The position numbers and the translations under genes were made by a program. From Candidatus Omnitrophota bacterium (GTDB lineage: Bacteria > Hinthialibacterota > Hinthialibacteria > Hinthialibacterales > JAKPRU01): a stretch of DNA of 64,000 bases. The notes under the pieces were generated by a model that saw nothing but the letters and a program-made list of their open reading frames with translations, ran no database searches and was not told the DNA's origin. The stretch covers positions 1-64,000 of the forward strand of contig JAKQSI010000114.1 of NCBI GenBank assembly GCA_029570205.1. The letters run 5' to 3'. Of this stretch, positions 55,201 to 63,027 are shown one piece after another. The stretch's first letter is position 1. Each line of letters starts with the position of its first letter.

Positions 55201-56632
55201 GGCCGGACCGATGACCGAATCCGAATGGCACACCATCCGGCAACGACTGCCCGACTTTCCGTTAATTGCTGCAATCAGTAGAGACGGTGTATGGATTGCC
55301 GCCACCGCCGCCGAATTCTGCAGTTCGATCTGTAGCAACGCCGATCCCTCGCAGCGTTGTATTTATTCTCAGGGAGTATTTCCACTATATCGGGATAATT
55401 CCAGTACGCTCCGGGTTAAGATTTACCTCTTTCGTGGTGATAGGAATGATCTTGGTCGGCGGTATTTTCAGGATGTAGAGACCTGGAAACGGTCCTGTGC
55501 CCACCCGGTTCAGGGGAATCCCGATTACTGTCGCGACGGCATTGTGCACGATCTTCCGAACTTCCAGGATGCCCAGCTATCCAGGCTCGCTTTTCCTTTG
55601 GCCTTTGATCCGAAACGGTATCAGGATTTTGCAGAGTGGCGTTCCCAGGCGAGGAAACGCTACCTGGATTCGCTTCTTCCCGCGCTGCCGGCTGCCCCGT
55701 TTGAGCCGACTGTGATCGCACGCGAGAGACGAGATGGATATGAGGCACGAAAAATTGCCCTCAATATCTCCGCCGATAGCCGAATTCCCGCCTACTTGCT
55801 CGTCCCCGATGGGGATGGGCCCTTTCCGGCCGTGATCGCTTTGCACGATCACGGGGCGCATTTTTCCATCGGAAAAGAAAAAGTGGTTCGACCGTTTGCC
55901 GAACCGAAAGTGAGGCTCAATGACGCGCAGGAATGGGTGGATAAGTATTATGAGGGACGGTACACCGGAGATGAACTGGCGAAACGGGGATATGTCGTGT
56001 TTTCCATGGATGCGTTGTTCTGGGGGGACCGTGGACGTCGTGAAGGTGTGGAATATGAGGCCCAACAGGCCCTCGCCGCCAATCTGTATCAGATCGGGCT
56101 GTCTTGGGCCGGTACGATTATCTGGGATGATATACGGAGTGCGGAATTTGTCGCGGGTCTGCCGGAAGTTGATCCGGATCGCATTGCAGCGGTCGGATTG
56201 TCTATGGGTTCTAATCGTGCCTGGCATCTGACTGCCGCGACGGACCGTGTTTGTATGGGGGCCGCCATCTGCTGGATGGGTACAACGGAGGTTTTGACTC
56301 AGCCGGGTAATAATCAAACCCTGGGATATTCCGCTTTTTCCATGCTGCATCCCGGTCTCCGGCTCACGTTGGACTATCCTCATGTTGCCTCCATCGCCTG
56401 CCCGAAACCGATGCTGTTCTTTAACGGGGAGCAGGACGGGCTGTTTCCAATTCCCGGTGTTGAGGCGGCTTACAAGATCATGCGGGCGGTGTGGGAATCA
56501 CAAAACGCCGGGGATCGCCTGGTCACAAAAGTCTGGCCGGTTCCGCATTTGTTCAATCGCGAAATGCAGGAGGAGGTATTTGCCTGGTTCGACCGATATC
56601 TTCTGAAATCATCGCCATCCATGTCCGAATGA
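52286..56632 (+). CDS. 1448-residue exported fusion: lyase-like toroid plus esterase
   Basis: The protein starts with a signal peptide (VFFNIFLVLSFLVCSFPTLA). A beta-rich N-terminal region (about 30-340) is followed by an (alpha/alpha)-toroid-like domain (about 380-870; GDDFGNVTTFNDSGPPG, LSVWWGEDEGFGGTRYVN, NFCTKGYDSFFYAYEETG) and another beta-rich part. The C-terminal 330 residues form an alpha/beta-hydrolase closely related to the separate protein at 43970: YLLVPDGDGPFPAVIALHDHG, the nucleophile GLSMGSN, FFNGEQDGLFP and the late PHLFNREMQ. One polypeptide thus couples a likely polysaccharide-cleaving toroid to a de-esterifying enzyme. The toroid's family is not recognised. AGAGGA sits 8 bases before the ATG. 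Confidence 0.7.
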   Translation: MRLSISFIRVFFNIFLVLSFLVCSFPTLAENYDPVRWITRYRFAEIPRGTATVVSAHASLPDFAVIPAATGIQLVRVSMVFPPGAFHSDLTVRIPSERGDISPDVRVLTFHPGTPKYVRRAILTFLYEFETRESVSFQPTLSVPGPDCVQTGEAIEPGEDGAIEISCGKSLLRVHGGKITGVSEDGSEWTAELLAPACSWPEQPVVETVERGRNYTWIRIFIPDPQWPRILEIRMDSLGSVAVIAHLQRMAEQDGFAPDYSWRISGLKTTCFRIDGRSLCSHEEIKHSFDTGKSVLVETTGPNIVFPQAHHLRRGAVTANMGPGANDILYTRCLETDKVPHQPYAWRRAAFVICGPGQAPWNALFEPPHRISINPDVYDSLYRFGSGADLAQWPLLEDLSRYHRDAVVRSMLEGDDFGNVTTFNDSGPPGVFGMNRLNHCPPVFHTYYRTGDERLRSTALHWCDNFYDLSVWWGEDEGFGGTRYVNAVLAGQDEHKEDKSFMWRTNFASNFCTKGYDSFFYAYEETGDPRMAVALQAQLKYADEAVHTDQGECRNIGDVLDSVRMARFTGEDHYLQKGLELFRELRTKLGSDHLFSQSGRPILPELPFINEDQIGLRNPFAKPYIIGYALAGLPALAEMCPQETHLRETIRAVADFLAESQDPLGAWRYPHPCSTLLLFSQGLEHSAQICNAAEYLEAQGEPIENLLNAVERQLRSRILIWRKTGHSFYSLNGWEFAAGIAKTNDDINTMYAKPEGRDSSRDYAEGEISIGTAPPEGLVYFNRVLDFYLRHRPAERLFHVPPQLKTILDRLVDRRIRLVPQESGAFLRVERSESPDVGFLLRAPEWTAFPKMGSGPEELGGMKIDWKTDPEAGTVFYHLDRPEATFSASFIPGLETVDCVYTVWPKPGAQIPERGALGPCLQLKNGVFGGDDLDWMARIHYLSRNEWVSLGTVAEGNNQNVLFLPGENFRKMAGPMTESEWHTIRQRLPDFPLIAAISRDGVWIAATAAEFCSSICSNADPSQRCIYSQGVFPLYRDNSSTLRVKIYLFRGDRNDLGRRYFQDVETWKRSCAHPVQGNPDYCRDGIVHDLPNFQDAQLSRLAFPLAFDPKRYQDFAEWRSQARKRYLDSLLPALPAAPFEPTVIARERRDGYEARKIALNISADSRIPAYLLVPDGDGPFPAVIALHDHGAHFSIGKEKVVRPFAEPKVRLNDAQEWVDKYYEGRYTGDELAKRGYVVFSMDALFWGDRGRREGVEYEAQQALAANLYQIGLSWAGTIIWDDIRSAEFVAGLPEVDPDRIAAVGLSMGSNRAWHLTAATDRVCMGAAICWMGTTEVLTQPGNNQTLGYSAFSMLHPGLRLTLDYPHVASIACPKPMLFFNGEQDGLFPIPGVEAAYKIMRAVWESQNAGDRLVTKVWPVPHLFNREMQEEVFAWFDRYLLKSSPSMSE

Positions 56633-56651
56633 ATCAGGAATCATAAACAGA

Positions 56652-56692
56652 TCGTCCCTGCTCCTGACGGGAACCGACAGGAGCAGGGACGA
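56652..56692. terminator. 15-bp perfect hairpin between convergent genes
   Basis: The arms 56652-56666 and 56678-56692 are exact inverted copies (cgtccctgctcctg/caggagcagggacg plus one outer pair) with an 11-base loop. The element lies between the stop codons of the fusion gene and the opposing DNA-binding protein gene, as expected for a shared terminator. The flanks lack a clear U-tract, so it might also be a dispersed repeat. Confidence 0.5.
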
Positions 56693-56732
56693 CTAATTGA
56701 CATCTCTCAGATTGAACTCTGAGACACCCGAC

Positions 56733-57398
56733 TTATTTCTCCTTTGCGGCAGCCTCGTGAGCGACTTTCCGGGCTGCGCGGCGGGCAGGAGTCTTCTTTC
56801 TCGCGCCGGTAGCACGTACTCTTCCGCCCCCCTGCGGGAGAATGGTGTCGATGAGTTTCTCACCGGCGGCATTGATGCGGAAACTGCCGCGCTCTTTGCC
56901 TTTGTCCAGGTAGCCAAGCCGACGGGTATTGTTGAGGGTCTGATTGGGGTTCTGGAATTTGCCCCGCCCGGATTCTTGAGCGGCCCTCTGTAAATCTTCC
57001 CCGTTAATATCGTCTTTCCGCTGTCCAGGCGGAGCGGCATGACGGAAATAGTAAGCGACGGCGGCGGCGAATTGGACATCGCTTCGCGGTTTTTTCTGCG
57101 CCATGAAAGCCTGAATACTTCCAGGGACGCCGGTGACAGCCGGGGCCGGTGTCGCAGCGGCTACCGCGGCCGGCGCGGCCGCGGCCTTCCGCCCTTTCGC
57201 TCGTCGTTTCCGTCTACCACGACGACGAGCGGCTTTTGGTTCTGCGGCAGCCGCGCGGGCTGCCGCCTTGACTGGTTTGGCCAGGGCCAGGATCTCTTCC
57301 GCCCACCGCAAAAGCCTTGTTCGCACATCGTCATCAAAGGGACGAAGGGCATCTACCAACATTCGCAACGCATCGAATTCATCCGAGTGTTGAACCAT
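56733..57398 (-). CDS. histone-H1-like basic DNA-binding protein
   Basis: The 221-residue protein has three parts. Residues about 1-45 are an acidic helical start. About 46-95 are an Ala/Arg/Lys/Pro-rich linker (KAARRRGRRKRRAKGRKAAA). A globular domain (about 95-190; SIQAFMAQKKPRSDVQFAAA, NQTLNNTRRLGYLDKG) has a winged-helix-like look. A basic Ala-rich tail ends the protein. This layout resembles bacterial H1-like or Lsr2-unrelated nucleoid proteins. DNA compaction or locus silencing is a reasonable inference. GAGGTGAATC precedes the ATG. Codon use is normal for the window apart from the low-complexity parts. Confidence 0.7.
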   Translation of the reverse strand: MVQHSDEFDALRMLVDALRPFDDDVRTRLLRWAEEILALAKPVKAAARAAAAEPKAARRRGRRKRRAKGRKAAAAPAAVAAATPAPAVTGVPGSIQAFMAQKKPRSDVQFAAAVAYYFRHAAPPGQRKDDINGEDLQRAAQESGRGKFQNPNQTLNNTRRLGYLDKGKERGSFRINAAGEKLIDTILPQGGGRVRATGARKKTPARRAARKVAHEAAAKEK

Positions 57399-57449
57399 CG
57401 TGATTCACCTCATGATTAGAATTGTAACCCGCCGTAGTCTAAACCGGAA

Positions 57450-57478
57450 ATTCTAAAATGACAATACCTCTCCAACAA
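57450..57478 (-). promoter_or_regulatory. possible promoter of histone-like gene
   Basis: On the minus strand TTGTTG (57478-57473) and TAGAAT (57455-57450) are 17 bases apart, about 50 bases upstream of the ATG. The -10 is good and the -35 weak. Confidence 0.4.
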
Positions 57479-57524
57479 TTATTTTATCCGTTACAGATTT
57501 TCTTCGTAACCCGATAACAGACCG

Positions 57525-58643
57525 TTACCCAAACATCTGCCGAAATCGCTTTACCGTCGAATCGCCCGGATGATTGGGTAAATCGACCGGCGATTCCCAG
57601 TCCTCCGGCACATCCTCCAGCCGGACCGGTTCCCCGTTTTTCTCTAAAATAGACCTCCATCCGGCCAGAAAAACAGCGGTTTTCTCCATGATTTGCTCGA
57701 ATGTCTGCGGCATTTCTCCATACAGCGCCATTCTATGGAAAACCCACAATGTGGGCGCCCAGATCTCTGTCTTTTCAAACGGGTAGCCGGTCCCTCGCAG
57801 AATACGAAATGTCTCTCCATCCGAATTCTCTTGGGTGTGAATCTGAACTACACCCCACGATCCACCAATTTGATGCAAGGTTCCATAAAATCTACGTCCT
57901 TCCAGGTCTCGATGCTCCAAAATCATCACTCCGGGCGGCTGCCACCAGTGTTCCGATCGGTAGGAAACCGAAACAACCGGATTCCCCGCTTCCACAATGG
58001 CCCGGCAAACCATGTAAATACCATGCACACCATGGGTCGGGTAATCATCGAACGAATTCACGGCATTGTAGCTGATGATTTTCCTGCCGGGGACCCAAAT
58101 TCTTGCCCGATTGATCGCCTCGTTGTGTTCATGGCTGGAGGGAGCCAGGATGGTGGCCCCGTATCTCCGGGCTGTCTCGATCATCTTTTTCGCTTTATCG
58201 AGAGCATTGGAGAAAGGACGATTGATGAGGTTGGGTAGACCGGCTTCCAAGTAAGGTTCGTGAAGAATGTGATTCCAGGGATGGTTGTAATAGCCTCCGG
58301 AGATTACCGCGTCCACTTTCCCGATCATCGCATCGAAATGTTTTACCTTCTCGCAACGGTACATTTGCGCGAATTCATCGGCTTTTTCCGGCTCGATATC
58401 CCAGCAATGGGTAATTCGCATGTTGGTGAAAGGGATGTCCTGTTTTTCCGGACGCGGATTCAAAAGAGACGCCCACAGGTCCGGAAGATGGGAATAGGTT
58501 CCCACATTCAGGCATCCGATTCGTAAACATTCATTGGGACTTCGATTTTCTGTTCTTACAGGCCGCGCAACACCAATAGCCACGCTTCCTGCTGCCGCCC
58601 CGGCGAGAAAACGACGACGGTTGTGGAGTTCGTTTTTGTTCAT
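57525..58643 (-). CDS. Tat-exported Gfo/Idh/MocA-like oxidoreductase
   Basis: The 372-residue protein has a Tat signal (NRRRFLAGAAAGSVAIG) and a Gfo/Idh/MocA-type two-domain layout: a Rossmann start (IGCLNVGTYSHLPDL), KVDAVISGGYYNHPW, then a C-terminal alpha/beta domain with VVSVSYRSEHWW and FYGTLHQIGGSW. The usual catalytic EKP is replaced by NRP in LINRPFSNALDKA, so the classical Lys is missing and the dinucleotide-binding glycines are imperfect. It may still bind a sugar-like ligand. Reaction and substrate are not predictable. It is one of three Tat-targeted proteins in the window. Confidence 0.78.
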   Translation of the reverse strand: MNKNELHNRRRFLAGAAAGSVAIGVARPVRTENRSPNECLRIGCLNVGTYSHLPDLWASLLNPRPEKQDIPFTNMRITHCWDIEPEKADEFAQMYRCEKVKHFDAMIGKVDAVISGGYYNHPWNHILHEPYLEAGLPNLINRPFSNALDKAKKMIETARRYGATILAPSSHEHNEAINRARIWVPGRKIISYNAVNSFDDYPTHGVHGIYMVCRAIVEAGNPVVSVSYRSEHWWQPPGVMILEHRDLEGRRFYGTLHQIGGSWGVVQIHTQENSDGETFRILRGTGYPFEKTEIWAPTLWVFHRMALYGEMPQTFEQIMEKTAVFLAGWRSILEKNGEPVRLEDVPEDWESPVDLPNHPGDSTVKRFRQMFG

Positions 58644-59011
58644 GGATCAGGTACTTTTCCTTCTATGGGACTGTAATCCACTTGCCTGGGCTTCATTTCA
58701 CCCCTCCATATCCTCCATAAAAGGTCCCCGGTAAAGTAGCGGTTACTATTTTCATACGGATTTCTATCGCATGAGCGTCATACAAGACAGGTCTGTTCCG
58801 ACCCCAATCGGGTAATCCTATACAGTACAGGCGCAGGATTCCGCTTTCGTTCGGAATGAAAAATCCGGACTTTGAGCGGGAGAGTAGCACAGATCGGGAC
58901 GGGGAAAAACCCCCCGAATTGGCGCGATCCGGCCATTCAGCCGGTTGGGGCTGTGTTTCGCCCTATCCGTGCGACAATTTTTAATTGAAACCGGCGTCTG
59001 TGCCCTGTTTC
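58644..59011. other. intergenic region, no clear gene
   Basis: A 65-codon minus-strand frame (58890-58693, GTG start) reads plausibly near its end (SGILRLYCIGLPDWGRNRP) but lacks a ribosome site, so it is not called. A GGGG-AAAAA-CCCC hairpin lies near 58898-58912. The region contains the upstream control sequences of both divergent genes. Confidence 0.35.
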
Positions 59012-59040
59012 TTGACGGAAACTCCCACAAAGATCATAAT
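59012..59040 (+). promoter_or_regulatory. strong sigma70-type promoter of UroD-like gene
   Basis: TTGACG and CATAAT are 17 bases apart, each five of six to consensus. Transcription from about 59047 leaves a leader of about 62 bases. Confidence 0.65.
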
Positions 59041-59108
59041 CTGCCGTTTTTTATCCACAAAACTCAGATCAAACCATCCGAATAAACCGGGGGATAAGTA
59101 CGTACAAT

Positions 59109-60209
59109 ATGAAAATCAATTTTCGCGATGAAATGCGGAAAATTTTTTCGGGCGATCCATCGGCAAAAGTAGTCTGGCAGCCGAGAATCGAGCATTGGTT
59201 CAACATGAATCAAAAGAGGGGAACATTGCCGGCACAATTTCGAAATGCAACGGTCTACGATGTCTTTGAAAGATTGAATGCCTCCATTCGCTATCTGCCG
59301 AGCTGGGCTCCCGTGAATGATGTCTATGATTCAGACATCCGCTATACCTCCGAAGAGACCCCGGAAAGCATTATTCAGACGTGGAAAACCCCGGTGGGGG
59401 AAGTTCGTCGAGTGGACCGCAAGACCATTGATTCGTTTTTGCCACGTGAATATCCCCTTAAAAATCCGGATGATCTCCGTGTGATTGAGTATGTTATTGA
59501 GGGAACCGAGTACAAGGCGGATGTCGATTTCTATATTTCGGAGCAGACGAAATTCGCGGATTGGGCCGTGCCCACCGCTTTGATGCCGCGTGTCAACCTG
59601 ATGCGGATTTTTCTTGAATTTTCCGGATTTGAGCAAGGGATTTATTTCCTGCATGACCGCCCGGAAGATATTCGTGGGCTTGTTCGGTTAATCGATCAGG
59701 CGGATCTGCGATATTGCCGGGAACTGCTCAAGGTTCCGGCGGAATTCATCAATTACGGCGACAACGTCCACTGCGACATGTTGCCGCCGCCTTTGCTGAA
59801 AGAATACGTTATGCCCTCCTATCATCAACGCAACGAGATCTTTCATGCGGCGGGGAAGTTCACGTACTCCCACTGGGATGGGGATGTCCGAACCATCCTG
59901 CCTTACGCCCGCGAAACCGGGATGGATGGCCTGGAGGCGATTACTTTTAAACCGATGGGTGACGCTACCTATGAAATGGTGGAACAATATATGGGTGCAG
60001 ACCTGGTGCTGGTCGACGGAATCTGCGCGATCTCGTTTCTCCCGAATGTGTCCATGGAGGAATTCGAAAGAGAGGTACGAGAGCTGGTAGAACGCCTTCA
60101 CCCTCACCTGGTGCTGGGCATTTCCGACGAAGCCCCTCCGGATTCCGAGTTCCACAAATTGGAACGGGTGTCCGAAATTGTGGAGGAATACAATCGGGCA
60201 GATTCCTGA
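59109..60209 (+). CDS. uroporphyrinogen-decarboxylase-fold protein
   Basis: The 366-residue product has the UroD/MtaA fold with IEHWFNMNQKRGTLPAQF at the start, NLMRIFLEFSGFEQG, VPAEFINYGDNVHCDMLPP, KFTYSHWDGDVRTILPYARE, MDGLEAITFKPMG and PHLVLGISDEAPPDS. It differs from the family member at 20847 and has no haem genes nearby, so methyl transfer or another one-carbon role is more likely than haem synthesis. The ATG is not preceded by a strong ribosome site. It is followed by rplU after a 106-base gap with its own promoter. Confidence 0.8.
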   Translation: MKINFRDEMRKIFSGDPSAKVVWQPRIEHWFNMNQKRGTLPAQFRNATVYDVFERLNASIRYLPSWAPVNDVYDSDIRYTSEETPESIIQTWKTPVGEVRRVDRKTIDSFLPREYPLKNPDDLRVIEYVIEGTEYKADVDFYISEQTKFADWAVPTALMPRVNLMRIFLEFSGFEQGIYFLHDRPEDIRGLVRLIDQADLRYCRELLKVPAEFINYGDNVHCDMLPPPLLKEYVMPSYHQRNEIFHAAGKFTYSHWDGDVRTILPYARETGMDGLEAITFKPMGDATYEMVEQYMGADLVLVDGICAISFLPNVSMEEFEREVRELVERLHPHLVLGISDEAPPDSEFHKLERVSEIVEEYNRADS

Positions 60210-60234
60210 AGGGACCCGTGTTCAGGGTCCACAC

Positions 60235-60264
60235 TTGACCGGAATCCAGTCGCATGGGTATCCT
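60235..60264 (+). promoter_or_regulatory. promoter of rplU
   Basis: TTGACC and TATCCT with an 18-base spacer, about 50 bases before the rplU ATG. A small GGACCC/GGGTCC hairpin (60212-60230) just upstream may end the preceding transcript. Confidence 0.5.
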
Positions 60265-60315
60265 GCTTATTCTGACAATTTTCCGATGCTCAACCCGAGT
60301 GGTTTGGAGGCTTCT

Positions 60316-60633
60316 ATGTACGCCATCATTGAAACCGGCGGCAAGCAATATCGTGTTCGGCCGGGAGACGAGATTCATGTCGAGAAAATCCCTGCGGATG
60401 TCGGCGAGACTGTGGAACTGGACCGGGTGCTGATGTATGCCGATGAGGAACGTCTCGCTGTCGGTACACCTACTGTCACTAATATCAAAGTTAAAGGGCA
60501 TGTTGTTACCCAGGGTCTCGGTCCCAAGGTTGTGATTTTCAAGATGAAGAAACGCAAGAATTACCGGCGGAAAAAGGGACATCGACAGCCGTTCACCGTA
60601 CTGAGAATCGACGAAATCGCGGTGGAAAACTAA
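60316..60633 (+). CDS. rplU: 50S ribosomal protein L21
   Basis: The 105-residue protein is ribosomal protein L21, which binds 23S rRNA near L20. It is complete: YAIIETGGKQYRVRPGDEI, ETVELDRVLM, VKGHVVTQGLGPKVVIFKMK, then the basic KKRKNYRRKKGHRQP. TTTGGAGG sits just before the ATG at 60316. In most bacteria L27 (rpmA) follows, but here the next gene is obg. Confidence 0.97.
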   Translation: MYAIIETGGKQYRVRPGDEIHVEKIPADVGETVELDRVLMYADEERLAVGTPTVTNIKVKGHVVTQGLGPKVVIFKMKKRKNYRRKKGHRQPFTVLRIDEIAVEN

Positions 60634-60660
60634 GTCCCACCGTATTTGACATAGTCCTTC

Positions 60661-60697
60661 AACGGGGGAGAATGTCATTTTGACAGACTCCCCCGTT
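60661..60697. terminator. 10-bp perfect hairpin between rplU and obg
   Basis: AACGGGGGAG (60661-60670) pairs exactly with CTCCCCCGTT (60688-60697) across a 17-base loop, just upstream of the obg ribosome site. It could terminate rplU transcripts, attenuate obg, or protect mRNA. No T-run follows. Confidence 0.5.
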
Positions 60698-60718
60698 CCT
60701 TATTTCGGGAGGATTCGG

Positions 60719-61783
60719 ATGTGTCCAGGCCAGACGGATTTCATTGATCGAGTAGTTATTCGGGTCAAAGCAGGTGATGGAGGGAACGGGTGCATCTCGT
60801 TCCATCGGGAGAAATTCGTGCCACGCGGCGGACCTGATGGCGGCGATGGCGGCGACGGCGGGAGTATTATTTTCAAGGTCCATCCAGGCAGGAATACCCT
60901 GGAATCTCTGGCCTCTAAACCCTTCTACCGCGCCGAGGATGGAGGTCATGGCGATAAAAACGACCGACACGGGCGTTCCGGCAAAGACATGATTCTGTTC
61001 GTCCCTCCGGGCACGGTGGTCCGTAACTATGAAACGCAGGAATTGCTTGTGGATATGGAAGATACGGACGGAACAGCGGTTGTAGCGAAAGGGGGACGCG
61101 GGGGACGGGGGAACGCCCGATTCGCTACTCCATCGCGGCAGGTTCCCCGATTCGCGGAGCCGGGAACTCCGGGTGAGGAATTCAAACTCCTGGTTGAACT
61201 CAAAACTGTGGCGCACGTCGGCCTGGTCGGCTTGCCGAACGCAGGAAAATCGACCCTGCTGGCTGCCATGACCGCCGCCCGTCCCCGAATCGCCTCTTAT
61301 CCCTTCACCACACGGCATCCCATCCTGGGAACCATCCCGATCTCCGATGGAACCGGTCTCGTTGTTGCCGATATACCCGGTATCATCCAGGGCGCAAGCG
61401 AGGGTCTCGGTTTGGGGCTGGATTTTCTCCGGCATATTGAGCGGACTCGAATGCTTGTGTTTGTGTTGGAACTCTCACCGACCGACCCCTCATTTCCCGC
61501 CGTCACTTATCAGCAGCTTCTCGCGGAGATTCGTGCCTATGATCCCGAAATTCTCTCGAGACCGGCTTTGATTGCTCTGAATAAGCTGGACCTCCTTCAA
61601 AAGGGAGATCTGGAGATTATTCTGGAGGAGTTCATTCGACAAACCGGGGTGGAACAAGATCGAATCCACGCCATCTCGGCCCTCCATGGTCTGAATGTTC
61701 CTCATTTGCGGGAAGCCTTGATTCGACTTTCAGGCGCTCTCACGCAGGACCAGGCTGCACGCGATGAGGCGCGGCTCTTCTGA
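60719..61783 (+). CDS. obg: GTPase Obg
   Basis: The 354-residue protein is the ribosome-associated GTPase Obg/CgtA. The glycine-rich Obg domain (GDGGNGCISFHREKFVPRGG, PDGGDGGDGG) is followed by the G domain: GLPNAGKSTLL (G1), YPFTTRHPILG, VADIPGIIQGASEGLGLG (G3), NKLD (G4) and ISALHG (G5). The optional OCT domain is absent, normal for this length. GGGAGG 7 bases before the ATG at 60719 sets the start. Its last 54 bases overlap the end of the convergent LacI-family gene. Confidence 0.96.
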   Translation: MCPGQTDFIDRVVIRVKAGDGGNGCISFHREKFVPRGGPDGGDGGDGGSIIFKVHPGRNTLESLASKPFYRAEDGGHGDKNDRHGRSGKDMILFVPPGTVVRNYETQELLVDMEDTDGTAVVAKGGRGGRGNARFATPSRQVPRFAEPGTPGEEFKLLVELKTVAHVGLVGLPNAGKSTLLAAMTAARPRIASYPFTTRHPILGTIPISDGTGLVVADIPGIIQGASEGLGLGLDFLRHIERTRMLVFVLELSPTDPSFPAVTYQQLLAEIRAYDPEILSRPALIALNKLDLLQKGDLEIILEEFIRQTGVEQDRIHAISALHGLNVPHLREALIRLSGALTQDQAARDEARLF

Positions 61784-62743
61784 CAGGGCATGACCGCTCA
61801 TGCCTTGCAGAAGATGCTCGACCGCTTCCTGCCCGATTCTCTCGGCATCCCGACGGACAGTCGATAGCGCGGGTGAAACGCAGCCCGAAGGCCAGAGATC
61901 ATCGAATCCCATAATCGCCAGTTGGCGGGGCACGGAAATTCCGGAATCGGATGCGGCCTTTAGAAGACGAATCGCAAGATAATCCGTTCCGGCGAAAATC
62001 GCCGTAACCGGTTCGGACCTTTGTGTGCAACGTTCAACCACTTCCTGTGGGTGAAAGTCCTGACCGACCAGGTTCATTGTCCACTCAGGATCGCAGGACA
62101 GGTTTCTCTGCTGAAATGCCTCCTGATAACCGAGATGACGATTTTGAACAGGCGGTTGTGTGAGATCGCCGACAAAAACAATTCGAGTATGACCCGAATC
62201 AAGCAAGTGCAAGATGGCGGCAGACGCTCCCTGTCGATCATCCGTCGCAACGTGTGCGGCTTTTCCGTGTGGGACAGATGAATTGATGAAAACCACACGA
62301 TCATGCTCCTGGCTGCAAAGCCGATCCCAGTGTTCATCCACGTCCATACAACAGACCAGCAACCCGTCCGCCCGGCCGCTGCGAAGCAGATTCCTTGCTA
62401 TACATGCCGGATTTCCCTCCGGTTTCAGGGGTGGGATCAGGACGTGATACCCGTATGCCAATAAGGTTGTGGCGACCGCCTGGTATATCTCAACCAAATC
62501 CCAATCTCGCAATCCACCCTCAGGACATACAAACCCGACAGTACGGCTCTTGCCTGAAGCGAGGCTGGTTGCCAGAAAATGCGGACAATAATCCAGTTCT
62601 TTCACCGCTGTCAAAACCCTTTGCCGCGTCTCTTCGCTGATTGGAATAGATGTGCCTTCGTGGAGATTTCGGAGTACCCTGGATACCGTTGCGCGAGACA
62701 CGCCTGCCTGGCGTGCCACGTCTTCCATGGTTATATTACCCAT
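61730..62743 (-). CDS. LacI-family transcriptional regulator
   Basis: The 337-residue regulator has an N-terminal helix-turn-helix and hinge (MEDVARQAGVSRATVSRVL, RVLTAVKELDYCPH) and a periplasmic-binding-protein-type effector domain (TVGFVCPEGGL, ADGLLVCCMDVDEHW, ATDDRQGASAAILHLLDSGH, IMGFDDLWPSGCVSPALSTV). Members repress sugar-use genes and release DNA when a sugar binds. The target is unknown, but the glycan genes of this window are candidates. The ATG at 62743 is used because it gives the conserved start MGNITMEDVA; the frame is open to 62860. Confidence 0.92.
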   Translation of the reverse strand: MGNITMEDVARQAGVSRATVSRVLRNLHEGTSIPISEETRQRVLTAVKELDYCPHFLATSLASGKSRTVGFVCPEGGLRDWDLVEIYQAVATTLLAYGYHVLIPPLKPEGNPACIARNLLRSGRADGLLVCCMDVDEHWDRLCSQEHDRVVFINSSVPHGKAAHVATDDRQGASAAILHLLDSGHTRIVFVGDLTQPPVQNRHLGYQEAFQQRNLSCDPEWTMNLVGQDFHPQEVVERCTQRSEPVTAIFAGTDYLAIRLLKAASDSGISVPRQLAIMGFDDLWPSGCVSPALSTVRRDAERIGQEAVEHLLQGMSGHALSEEPRLIACSLVLRESA

Positions 62744-62997
62744 TCTGACTGCACCCCATGTGTTTGAGACTGAGTGACCGGTGGGGGACCCCTTCACCCT
62801 CCGGCCAGGATTAATCAGAACCGTAGGCTTCCTCTCAGCCCATGTCAAGAATGGGGTCATGTTTCGTTACATTTCCCCAAAAACTCTTTATTGATTCCTC
62901 CACAATTAATGTCCTGTCTTGCCCCAATGGAAAAAGACAATGTTTCAGGAATGTACGAACGAGGATTTGTTTTTATTGAAGTTGCAGCGCATTTTCG

Positions 62998-63027
62998 TTG
63001 ACAAAAGGAGGATGGATTCTCTATAAT
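62998..63027 (+). promoter_or_regulatory. perfect-consensus sigma70 promoter
   Basis: TTGACA (62998-63003) and TATAAT (63022-63027), both perfect, with an 18-base spacer. Transcription would begin near 63034, about 180 bases before the glycosylphosphotransferase ATG. This is the best promoter in the window. Confidence 0.75.

Noticed and set aside
58693-58890. 65-codon minus-strand frame upstream of the Gfo/Idh-like gene
   Set aside because: It reads plausibly at its end but starts at a GTG without a ribosome site, so support is too weak.
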